From Providencia rettgeri (GTDB lineage: Bacteria > Pseudomonadota > Gammaproteobacteria > Enterobacterales > Enterobacteriaceae): DNA of 64,000 nt. Positions within the stretch are counted from its first letter, which is position 1, and each line of letters opens with the position of its first letter. Below are positions 10,039-18,179 of this stretch, one piece after another. The notes beneath the pieces are model-generated. The model ran no database searches. It was not told the origin of the DNA and saw only the letters and a list, made by a program, of their open reading frames with translations. Where the stretch lies: positions 2,200,501 through 2,264,500 of the forward strand of contig UGTZ01000001.1 of assembly GCA_900455085.1 (NCBI GenBank), written 5' to 3'. Both the position numbers and the translations under genes were made by a program.

Positions 10039-10959
10039 ATGACACAGCGCAAGGTGCGTAAAGCGGTAATCCCCGTTGCAGGCTTAGGTACACGTATGCT
10101 TCCTGCAACAAAAGCTATTCCAAAAGAAATGTTGCCAATAGTCGATAAGCCACTTATTCAATATGTTGTTAATGAGTGTATTGCTGCGGGGATCAATGAA
10201 ATTGTTTTAGTAACACATTCATCAAAAAATTCCATTGAGAACCACTTTGACACAAGCTTTGAGTTAGAAGCTATTTTAGAAGCGCGTGTTAAGCGCCAGT
10301 TATTGGATGAGGTTCAATCTATTTGTCCAAGTCATGTAACGATTATGCAAACGCGACAAGGAATAGCAAAAGGATTAGGGCATGCAATTTTGTGTGCTAA
10401 ACCGTTAGTCGGTGAAGAACCTTTTGCGGTTATTTTACCTGATGTCATTTTAGACCGTTACAGTACAGATTTAACTAAATTTAACTTGCGTGAAATGCTC
10501 GAACAATATGAATCAACAGGTGCAAGTCAAATTTTAGTTGAGCCAGTCCCTGAAGAAGATGTATCTAGCTATGGTATTGTGGATTGCAGTGGAGAAACGC
10601 TAGCACCTGGGGATAGCAAAAGAATTGTTCGTATGGTTGAAAAACCAAAACGTGAAGAAGCTCCATCTAATTTATCTATTGTTGGTCGTTATGTTTTATC
10701 TGAAAAGATTTGGGATGCATTAGCTAAAACAACTCCCGGTGCTGGTGATGAAATACAATTAACTGATGCTATTGCATTAATGATGGAAAATAATGAGCCT
10801 GTAGAGGCGTACCACTTATGTGGTAAAAGTCATGACTGTGGAAATAAATTAGGTTATATGAAAGCATTTGTTGAATATGGAATGCAGCATGATGCGTTGG
10901 GTGAAGAGTTTACTCAGTGGTTGAAGAAATTATCAGCGTCATTGAATACAGCAAAATAA
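10039..10959 (+). CDS. galU: UTP-glucose-1-phosphate uridylyltransferase
   Basis: Makes UDP-glucose for lipopolysaccharide, trehalose, osmoregulated glucans and galactose use. The nucleotidyl-transferase signature GLGTRMLPATKAIPKEML lies at about residues 15-32, followed by KPLIQYVVNE and VEKPKREEAPS. The frame is intact. I prefer the ATG at 10039 (306 residues) because GGAG stands 8 to 10 bases before it; an in-frame ATG at 10018 adds only seven residues. It is followed by its own terminator, and the order galU-hns is conserved. Confidence 0.96.
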   Translation: MTQRKVRKAVIPVAGLGTRMLPATKAIPKEMLPIVDKPLIQYVVNECIAAGINEIVLVTHSSKNSIENHFDTSFELEAILEARVKRQLLDEVQSICPSHVTIMQTRQGIAKGLGHAILCAKPLVGEEPFAVILPDVILDRYSTDLTKFNLREMLEQYESTGASQILVEPVPEEDVSSYGIVDCSGETLAPGDSKRIVRMVEKPKREEAPSNLSIVGRYVLSEKIWDALAKTTPGAGDEIQLTDAIALMMENNEPVEAYHLCGKSHDCGNKLGYMKAFVEYGMQHDALGEEFTQWLKKLSASLNTAK

Positions 10960-10981
10960 AATTTCACAATAAATTTTTATT

Positions 10982-11012
10982 AAAGGCTAACTTAATTTGT
11001 TAGCCTTTTTTA
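10982..11012 (+). terminator. galU terminator
   Basis: Perfect 10-base stem AAAGGCTAAC / GTTAGCCTTT with a 7-base loop, followed by a T run, 22 bases after galU. Confidence 0.88.
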
Positions 11013-11377
11013 TGCGTGAAAAAATAAATTATTAACAATAAACGTCAGGTATTAAGGCGTATCGCTCTGATTTAGACTGTTTAGTTGCTACTAATTATAA
11101 GTGAGAGGTGTACAAAAATTAACATAGAACCCCATTACATAAATAAAATCACTGAACAATATTTAAGTTTATCTAATTAAGCTTACATATCTTTACTACT
11201 CTTTTTTATTTATCATGATTATTTGATTGGTAGTGTAATACAGCGCAAAGGCTTAAACAGAACAGTTAATTGAAGTGGGGCGGTAGTTATGCGGCTTTAG
11301 TGCTAAAAAAGGGGGGTATAATAGCTAAGCGCTTTTTCTTAGTAGAGGTTAATATAAAATAATATATAAAGGTTTAA
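11013..11377. other. Intergenic region galU/hns without recognised gene
   Basis: About 365 AT-rich bases between the galU terminator and the hns terminator. I see no open frame with a ribosome site and no RNA structure I recognise. Confidence 0.4.
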
Positions 11378-11405
11378 AGAAAAACACCCTTATAAAAGGG
11401 TGTTT
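11378..11405 (-). terminator. hns terminator
   Basis: Stem AAACACCCTT / AAGGGTGTTT with a 4-base loop (11382-11405). On the minus strand it is followed by a T-rich stretch, 20 bases past the hns stop. Confidence 0.88.
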
Positions 11406-11424
11406 AGAATACATGTTGAGGCTA

Positions 11425-11836
11425 TTAGATTAAGAAATCATCTAAAGATTTGCCTTGTTCTTCAATGGCAACCTTGATTACCGCTGGAGTACGGCCTTGG
11501 CCTGTCCAAGTTTTTAGTTTCGCCATTTTCATCAACATATTTATATTTAGCTGGACGTGCAGCACGTTTAGCACGGGTGCTAGTGCTTTTACCTGAGTCC
11601 ATGGTTTGCAGAAGGTCATTTAAATCGACACCTTGCTCAAGAATCATTTCACGAACTTTTTCCAATTTACGGTTACGTTCTTCTAATTTCGCGCGAGCCT
11701 GACTCTCTTCATCACGACGTTCTTCAACAACGACAGTTAATTTTTCCAGCATTTCTTCTAAAGATTCTAAAGTTACTTCGCGAGCTTGAGCACGAAGAGT
11801 ACGGATGTTATTTAACGCTTTTAATGATTCGCTCAT
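11425..11836 (-). CDS. hns: Nucleoid protein H-NS, frameshifted
   Basis: Global silencer of AT-rich and foreign DNA. The amino part is the coiled-coil dimerisation domain (MSESLKALNNIRTLRAQ...EEMLEKL...EERRDEE), then a lysine/arginine linker. The DNA-binding end is TWTGQGRTPAVI, with the QGR hook. The frame breaks at a run of five T on the plus strand (11511-11515). As written, the product would run into NLDRPRPYSSG and stop, losing the DNA-binding hook. With one base fewer the protein is 136 residues, the normal size. The gene has a long AT-rich upstream region shared with tdk and its own terminator. Confidence 0.93.
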
Positions 11837-12360
11837 TTTCCTGGTCTCAAATTATTTGTTGGCATGTGTACAGTAATAATAGAATGCTATTTTAAATTCT
11901 GCAATAGCTAAATTACTTTCTTAGTTTAAAAGTAATCTTTAACGAATGCAATTTTTTTACAAAAGAAAAATAAACTTTTCGTAGATATATATATAGCTAT
12001 TATCAATAACTGAGCTAAACGAAAAATAGGAATAAGCCAAAATCTTAGTGATTAAATAATTCAAAAAAGAAGAGGCGTGTCTCATTTTACTTTTACTCGG
12101 AATGAATTGAAGGGAAGGTCTGGCTTAAATTTTCTTTTTTTGATGATGTTTTTTAGCGGAATGTGCTTTAGTTGAAACTGTTTATAGTTAATATCAAATT
12201 GATTTTTATTGCATATGAGCTAAGCAGTATTTGCAATAAGGTACAAGTTGAACCAAAAAAAAGTTAAATTTTCAATAAGTAAAGGACATCAATATTGTTA
12301 ATCCTCAAGTATGTTTTATGGTAAAATTATTATGTATATTAATTTTGAGGGAACAGCCAA
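11837..12360. other. Divergent regulatory region hns/tdk
   Basis: 524 AT-rich bases between divergent hns and tdk. Such a length and composition fits the autoregulated hns promoter region. I see no open frame of note and no clear operator. Confidence 0.45.
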
Positions 12361-12990
12361 ATGGCTCAGCTTTACTTTTATTATTCAGCAATGAACGCGG
12401 GTAAATCAACATCATTATTGCAATCATCGTATAACTATAATGAAAGAGGGATGCGTACGGTTATTTTTACGGCAGAGATAGATAACCGTTTTGAACAAGG
12501 AAAGGTCTCATCGCGAATAGGGTTATCCGCGGAAGCGTTACTATACTCAACGACAACGAATATGGCTGAGCTGATCAAAAAAGAAAATAGTGTACAAAAA
12601 GTACATTGTGTTCTTATTGATGAATGTCAGTTTCTAACAAAAAAACAAGTTGAAGAATTATGTGACATAGTCGATAACGAGGATATTCCGGTTTTATGTT
12701 ATGGATTGCGTACCGACTTTGCTGGGCAATTATTTGAGGGGAGTCAATATTTGCTTGCTTGGGCTGATAAATTAGTTGAGCTAAAAACGGTTTGCTATTG
12801 CGGGCGTAAGGCGAGCAAGGTATTACGTATAGGAAGTGATGGGATACCTGTTTATGAAGGCCTACAAGTCGATATAGGTGGTAATGAAAAGTATATCTCT
12901 GTTTGTCGTAAGCACTATTCAGAAGCAATAAAACAAGCTCAGTTGATGAATGAGGGCGTTATACCTAAGCAGCCACTTCATTTTCGATGA
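12361..12990 (+). CDS. tdk: Thymidine kinase
   Basis: Phosphorylates thymidine with ATP in the salvage pathway. 209 residues. The P-loop is SAMNAGKSTS (residues 9-18). DECQ at 87-90 holds the catalytic glutamate. The lid and zinc cysteines are in VCYCGRKAS and SVCRKHY. The frame is intact and of normal length, in the conserved position between hns and adhE. Confidence 0.96.
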   Translation: MAQLYFYYSAMNAGKSTSLLQSSYNYNERGMRTVIFTAEIDNRFEQGKVSSRIGLSAEALLYSTTTNMAELIKKENSVQKVHCVLIDECQFLTKKQVEELCDIVDNEDIPVLCYGLRTDFAGQLFEGSQYLLAWADKLVELKTVCYCGRKASKVLRIGSDGIPVYEGLQVDIGGNEKYISVCRKHYSEAIKQAQLMNEGVIPKQPLHFR

Positions 12991-13052
12991 GCAGAAATAT
13001 TTTGGTGTAGGGACTAAAATAGGCTTCGGTTATCGGATTATTACGGCAGTTA

Positions 13053-13130
13053 ATGAAATCAACTCAGTGGGTTAAATTATTTTATATAATATTGATTTTA
13101 TGTATTCTTGCTGTCATCCATTTCAAATAG
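13053..13130 (+). CDS. Possible 25-residue single-span membrane peptide
   Basis: A short open frame begins MKSTQWVKLFYIILIL and ends HFK. A charged or polar start, about 16 hydrophobic residues and a basic end are the layout of small inner-membrane peptides. There is only a poor ribosome site. It sits between tdk and the bidirectional terminator and could be carried on the tdk transcript. I do not recognise it, and it could be a chance frame. Confidence 0.3.
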   Translation: MKSTQWVKLFYIILILCILAVIHFK

Positions 13131-13137
13131 TGAAACA

Positions 13138-13172
13138 AAAGGCACTACAATAATTGTAGTGCCTTTATTTTA
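13138..13172. terminator. Bidirectional terminator tdk/adhE
   Basis: Perfect 13-base stem AAAGGCACTACAA / TTGTAGTGCCTTT with a 3-base loop (13138-13166), with T runs on both sides, between the ends of convergent tdk and adhE. Confidence 0.9.
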
Positions 13173-13223
13173 AATAATGTTTAACACATTATTTCTTAGC
13201 GTTTTTCTTTTCTACTTCTTTTT

Positions 13224-15893
13224 TTACGGCTGTTTTTTTCTGAGGCGCTTTTTTTCCTCTTTATCAATCACAGGCGTATCTTGATGCTCAACAAACTCAC
13301 GACCATAATAAGAATCCAGTAATAACTGTTTAATTTCAGAGATTAAAGGATAGCGGGGGTTTGCTCCTGTACATTGGTCATCAAATGCATCTTCAGAAAG
13401 TTTATCTACACGGGCTAAGAAGTCGGCTTCAGTTACACCAGTCTCACGAATAGATTTAGGAATGCCTAAATCAGCTTTCATTTCCTCCAACCATGCGAGT
13501 AATTTTTCAATTTTCTCAGCAGTCCGATCTCCAACTTTAGTGAGCCCTAAATGATCTGCAATTTCTGCATATTGGCGACGTGCATGAGGTCGATCGTATT
13601 GGCTAAACGCAGTTTGTTTTGTTGGGTTATCATTAGCATTAAAACGGATAACATTACAAATTAATAATGCGTTCGCAAGGCCATGAGGAATATGGAACTC
13701 TGAACCAAGTTTGTGAGCCATTGAGTGACAGACACCTAAGAAGGCGTTTGCAAATGCAATACCCGCAAGTGTTGCTCCGTTATGTACACGTTCTCTTGCA
13801 ACAGGGTTTTTAGCGCCTTCGTGGTAACTGGCGGGTAAATAATCTTTTAATAAACTCAGGGCTTTAAGTGCTTGTCCGTCAGTAAATTCATTTGCTAAAA
13901 CAGAAACATAAGCTTCCAACGCATGGGTGACAGCATCTAAACCACCAAAAGCAGTTAACGATTTAGGCATATTCATGACTAAGTTCGCGTCAACAATTGC
14001 CATATTTGGTGTTAATGCATAATCCGCTAATGGATATTTTTGGCCTGTTTTATCATCAGTCACTACCGCAAATGGAGTCACTTCTGAACCCGTACCGGAG
14101 GTCGTTGTGATAGCAACTAATTTTGCCTTAACGCCCATTTTAGGGAAACGGTGGATACGTTTACGTATATCCATGAAACGTAATGCTAATTCCTCAAAAT
14201 GAGTTTCGGGGTGTTCATACATAACCCACATAATTTTAGCCGCATCCATTGGTGAACCACCACCTAATGCAATAATGACATCAGGTTGGAATGCTTGCAT
14301 TTGTGCTGCACCTTTACGAACAACCGTTAATGTCGGGTCTGCCTCAACTTCAAAGAAAACATCAGTTTCAATGTGATGTTTTTTGAGAACGCTAACGACT
14401 TCATCAACATAACCATTATTGAATAGATAACCATCGGTTACGATAAAGGCGCGTTTTGCACCGTCAGTTGCAATCTCTTCAAGGGCGATAGGTAGACAAC
14501 CACGGCGGAAGTAGATTGAGTTCGGAAGTTTATGCCACAACATATTTTCAGCTCTCTTCGCCACAGTTTTGGTATTGATAAGGTGTTTTGGACCGACGTT
14601 TTCAGAGATGGAGTTACCACCCCAAGAACCGCAACCTAGTGTAAGAGATGGAGCCAATTTAAAGTTGTACAGGTCACCAATACCGCCTTGTGACGCTGGC
14701 GTATTGATTAAAATGCGCGCAGTTTTCATTTTTTGGCCAAAATAGTTAACTCGTTCATGTTGGTTATCTTGGTCAGTATATAGGCAAGAGGTATGGCCAA
14801 TTCCTCCCATTTCAACTAATTGTTCCGCTTTTGCAACTGCATCTTCAAAATTCTTACCACGATACATGGCTAATAATGGAGACAGTTTTTCATGAGCGAA
14901 CGGTTCTGATTCATCAATGGCTTTTACTTCACCAATTAAGATTTTAGTTGTTTTTGGCACGCTAATACCGGCCATTTCGGCAATTTTATAGGCAGGTTGA
15001 CCAACAATAGCAGCGTTCAGGTTGCCATTTTTTAAGATGATATCTTGAACTGCTTTAAGCTCTTTTCCTTGTAGCAGGTAGCCACCATGGCTGGAAAAAC
15101 GCTCACGAACTTGGCTGTAGATTTCATCCACGACCACAACGGATTGTTCAGATGCACAAATAACTCCGTTGTCGAATGTTTTTGACATCAAAATAGATGC
15201 GACAGCGCGCTTAATATCTGCCGTTTCATCGATCACCACAGGGGTGTTACCAGCACCAACTCCGATTGCGGGTTTGCCTGAGCTATAAGCGGCTTTCACC
15301 ATGCCTGGTCCACCTGTTGCTAAAATCAGGTTTATATCAGGATGGTGCATTAAGGCATTGGATAGCTCAACAGAAGGGGAGTCAATCCAGCCAATAATGT
15401 CTTTTGGTGCACCCGCTGCAATAGCAGCATCCAGCACGATTTGTGCTGCACGGTTAGTAGCAATTTTGGCGCGAGGGTGCGGAGAAAAAATAATAGCGTT
15501 ACGTGTTTTTAAGCTAATGAGTGATTTAAAAATTGCGGTTGAAGTCGGGTTAGTTGTTGGCACAATACCACAGATAATACCAATCGGCTCAGCTATCGTA
15601 ATTGTCCCAAATGTTGGGTCTTCAGATAGCGTACCACAGGTTTTTTCGTCTTTATAAGCATTGTAGATATACTCTGAAGCAAAGTGGTTTTTGATCACTT
15701 TATCTTCAACAATGCCCATTCCAGATTCTTCGACAGCAAGTTTTGCTAGGGGGATACGTGCGTCAGCAGCAGCGAGGGCAGCAGCTCTAAAGATTTCATC
15801 AACTTTTTCTTGGGAGAAAGTTGCGAATTCACGTTGAGCTTTTTTGACACGAGCAACGAGTTCATTGAGTTCGGTAACGTTAGTTACGGACAT
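13224..15893 (-). CDS. adhE: Bifunctional acetaldehyde/alcohol dehydrogenase AdhE
   Basis: Reduces acetyl-CoA to acetaldehyde and then ethanol in fermentation; the family forms filaments (spirosomes). The first 440 or so residues are the aldehyde dehydrogenase, with nucleophile Cys246 in FDNGVICASEQ. The second half is an iron-dependent alcohol dehydrogenase, with GGGSPMDAAK, GGLDAVTHALEAY and CHSMAHKLGSEFHIPHG supplying the iron ligands. The open frame is 889 residues and ends KKRLRKKQP. A run of seven T (13249-13255) probably lacks one base. Reading with eight gives a lysine/alanine tail ending NAKK at 13189, like the basic tail of other AdhE proteins. The start follows an AGGAG site. Confidence 0.96.
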   Translation of the reverse strand: MSVTNVTELNELVARVKKAQREFATFSQEKVDEIFRAAALAAADARIPLAKLAVEESGMGIVEDKVIKNHFASEYIYNAYKDEKTCGTLSEDPTFGTITIAEPIGIICGIVPTTNPTSTAIFKSLISLKTRNAIIFSPHPRAKIATNRAAQIVLDAAIAAGAPKDIIGWIDSPSVELSNALMHHPDINLILATGGPGMVKAAYSSGKPAIGVGAGNTPVVIDETADIKRAVASILMSKTFDNGVICASEQSVVVVDEIYSQVRERFSSHGGYLLQGKELKAVQDIILKNGNLNAAIVGQPAYKIAEMAGISVPKTTKILIGEVKAIDESEPFAHEKLSPLLAMYRGKNFEDAVAKAEQLVEMGGIGHTSCLYTDQDNQHERVNYFGQKMKTARILINTPASQGGIGDLYNFKLAPSLTLGCGSWGGNSISENVGPKHLINTKTVAKRAENMLWHKLPNSIYFRRGCLPIALEEIATDGAKRAFIVTDGYLFNNGYVDEVVSVLKKHHIETDVFFEVEADPTLTVVRKGAAQMQAFQPDVIIALGGGSPMDAAKIMWVMYEHPETHFEELALRFMDIRKRIHRFPKMGVKAKLVAITTTSGTGSEVTPFAVVTDDKTGQKYPLADYALTPNMAIVDANLVMNMPKSLTAFGGLDAVTHALEAYVSVLANEFTDGQALKALSLLKDYLPASYHEGAKNPVARERVHNGATLAGIAFANAFLGVCHSMAHKLGSEFHIPHGLANALLICNVIRFNANDNPTKQTAFSQYDRPHARRQYAEIADHLGLTKVGDRTAEKIEKLLAWLEEMKADLGIPKSIRETGVTEADFLARVDKLSEDAFDDQCTGANPRYPLISEIKQLLLDSYYGREFVEHQDTPVIDKEEKKRLRKKQP

Positions 15894-15924
15894 ATAGATT
15901 ACTCCTGATAAATGTTAAACTTTT

Positions 15925-16024
15925 TAAGCCAATGAGCAATGCATCTATAGAGCGAAGAAATGCTTAAAGATGAAAGTATAGATGTAATCTATAATAACGC
16001 TGCTCATCATCGCTTATTGGCTTA
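15925..16024 (-). promoter_or_regulatory. Structured adhE leader RNA (long-range inverted repeats)
   Basis: A perfect 9-base inverted repeat pairs TAAGCCAAT (15925-15933) with ATTGGCTTA (16016-16024). Inside it CATCTATA (15942-15949) pairs with TATAGATG (15977-15984). The element lies about 30 bases before the adhE start on the transcribed side. In E. coli, adhE translation depends on RNase III opening a 5' leader fold. An equivalent role here is inference. Confidence 0.5.
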
Positions 16025-16109
16025 AAAACCTTATTCAATATTGAGTTAATATCCTAATTAGCTCTGTCTATCAGTTAAGAGTAGATTAACAAAACGGTAA
16101 TTAAATAAA

Positions 16110-16123
16110 GTGATCTAAATCAC
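16110..16123. promoter_or_regulatory. CRP/FNR-family palindrome upstream of adhE
   Basis: GTGATCTAAATCAC is a perfect inverted repeat. It fits the CRP core (GTGA-N6-TCAC) and differs at only the outer positions from the FNR box (TTGAT-N4-ATCAA). Placed about 215 bases before the adhE start in the adhE/ychE gap, it could serve either gene. Confidence 0.5.
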
Positions 16124-16375
16124 GAAAATGCTAAGCTGACTCCTTTCAGCACGTGTATTTATGCACAAGTTGAATAAATGTTGTTCATCTATTACTTAAT
16201 TTAATATTATCAAAACAATTTGTGCAGATAATCTATGTCTATCTAACTAAATATTAAATAAATTTAGCAAGTTAAAGAAAATATTGTTTTACTCAAGGAA
16301 ATTAATAACATCGGTGGTAAAATTATGAAAGGTATCAATGAATCTCTAAAGAGAATTGCTTAAGGAAATGAATGG

Positions 16376-17020
16376 GTGAGTAGCGCATTACTTGATTTAT
16401 CGGGTTATATTAAATTTTTTATTGGTTTATTTGCACTTGTAAACCCAGTTGGCATATTACCTGTGTTTATTAGTATGACAAACTATCAAAGTAATGCCGG
16501 GCGAAATAAGACTAACACCATTGCAAATACCTCAGTTGCGATCATTTTATGTACATCATTATTAATTGGTGACTCTATACTGCAATTATTTGGTATTTCA
16601 ATTGATTCCTTCCGTATTGCAGGGGGGATTTTGATCGTCACAATTGCGATGTCAATGATTAGCGGTAAAATTGGTGAAGACAAACAGAACAAGCAAGAAA
16701 AAACAGAAACTGCGGTTAGGGATAGCATTGGTGTTGTACCTTTAGCTTTACCTTTAATGGCGGGGCCTGGTGCAATAAGTTCTTGTATTGTATGGTCATC
16801 TCGTTGGCATGGTTGGCAAAACTTTTTAGGCCTAGCATTGACGAGTATCGCTTTTGCCTTTTGTTGTTGGTTATTATTTCGTTCAGCGTCTTTATTGGTT
16901 CGTTACTTAGGCCAAACAGGGATCAACGTAGTGACTCGTATCATGGGGTTATTACTGATGTCGCTGGGAATAGAGTTTATAGTGACGGGTGTTAAGGCTA
17001 TATTCCCAGGCCTATTGTAA
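16376..17020 (+). CDS. ychE: MarC family integral membrane protein YchE
   Basis: 214-residue protein with about six hydrophobic spans and the family segments IGLFALVNPVGILPVFISM and LPLMAGPGAISS. The transport or other role of MarC proteins is not settled. The start is GTG at 16376, with AAGGA about ten bases before it; the ATG just upstream runs into a stop. The frame is intact. Its position between adhE and opp is conserved in enterobacteria. Confidence 0.93.
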   Translation: MSSALLDLSGYIKFFIGLFALVNPVGILPVFISMTNYQSNAGRNKTNTIANTSVAIILCTSLLIGDSILQLFGISIDSFRIAGGILIVTIAMSMISGKIGEDKQNKQEKTETAVRDSIGVVPLALPLMAGPGAISSCIVWSSRWHGWQNFLGLALTSIAFAFCCWLLFRSASLLVRYLGQTGINVVTRIMGLLLMSLGIEFIVTGVKAIFPGLL

Positions 17021-17560
17021 TCTCATTTCTTTTTATGGCTGCAAATCGGCCCTATTTGCAGCCATACCTACTGCTAATTTCCCTCGTATCACACATATCA
17101 GTTTTGCTATTCAGATAGCATATTTCTCTTTACTTTAATTGGCTGGTTAAAATTTTGGCTATCAATAATCACGTCTAAAAAAATGATACCTGTAATTATA
17201 TGTGGCATTTATTGCTAAAATAGGGATAAAAAGTAAGGAATTGTGAGCTACGTAAATTTATTCACTATTTTAATTGGTGTTTGTTAATGATATGTTTGGA
17301 AATGTGCTTGGGGGCTATCTTATAGTATATAACCAATGCTTCATCAACTTATTGTAATTTAAGTGAATTGTAATTATAGCCTCTGTTTTTTTAAAACTTA
17401 CTTAAAATTTTTAACTAGCAAATGTTAATTAATTGTTTTAATTGTTTGAGTTCATTAAGTGGATTGCCCATAAGGAAATAGCGGTACTAGGGCTTAAATA
17501 TAAGCATAAAGAAGGTTGCTAGTGAGGTTATAGCACCATCAATGAATCATGAGGGATAGG
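17021..17560. other. Upstream region of the opp cluster
   Basis: 540 bases after ychE with no gene I can support. It should contain the promoter of the opp region, now in front of the decayed first oppA copy. Confidence 0.4.
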
Positions 17561-18086
17561 ATGTTCAAATCAACACTTGGTTTTGGTGTACTCTCTTTAT
17601 TATTTGTTACGTTACAGGCAAGTGCCACGGAAAAAGTAAAACAGGTTATTACAATTAACAATGGCTCAGAAGTGACTTCACTTGACCCCCACAAAGTGGA
17701 AGGGGTGCCAGAAAGCAATGTGATATTAAACCTACTTGTATACCGATGTAGACGGTAAATCGGTTCCTGGCGTTGCTAAAAGTTGGAGTAATGAAAATTT
17801 CACAACGTGGATTTTTACTTTACGAGATGATGCAAAGAATACCTCTTTTTATAATAATCCGGACTTTGATTCCTTACTTGAGAAAGCGTTAATTGCACCA
17901 GATCCTTCATCTCGTCATACGATATACCAACAAGCGGAAGCTTTGCTAGACAAGGATTCGGCTATTGTTCCTGTTTATTATCGTGTCAGTGCTCGAATGA
18001 TAAAACCGAGTGTTAGTGGATTTAAAGGTAATGACCCTCTTGATTATACGGATATTAAACGGTTATATATAAGTGAACCTAATTAA
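17561..18086 (+). pseudogene. Decayed second oppA with large internal deletion
   Basis: The start at 17561 (after GAGG) gives a signal peptide (MFKSTLGFGVLSLLFVTLQASA) and then the OppA segment NGSEVTSLDPHKVEGVPESN. The frame breaks near 17735 with loss of a few bases around the FEG segment, and continues as LYTDVDGKSVPGVAKSW up to RDDAK. From there it jumps straight to NTSFYNNPDFDSLLEK and runs to the usual carboxyl end. Against the intact neighbour, about 356 residues (roughly 1.07 kb) are missing, including most of the peptide-binding lobes. This is a true remnant, not a base-calling artefact. It shows that oppA was once a tandem pair here. Confidence 0.88.
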
Positions 18087-18179
18087 TAATATCTAAATAA
18101 TTATAAAAAGTGTTCATCTACTGGGTGAACATGTATCAACACACAATCATAATAATTATGTATGGGAGTAACCGATAAG

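Larger units (their letters stand above)
15894..16375. other. adhE/ychE divergent control region
   Basis: 482 bases holding the adhE leader structure and a CRP/FNR-like palindrome, listed separately. Nearer ychE an unremarkable 12-codon frame (16325-16363) is present and is not called. Confidence 0.5.

Noticed and set aside
16325..16363. 12-codon frame before ychE as a leader peptide
   Set aside because: Too short, no regulatory codons and no attenuator hairpin after it.
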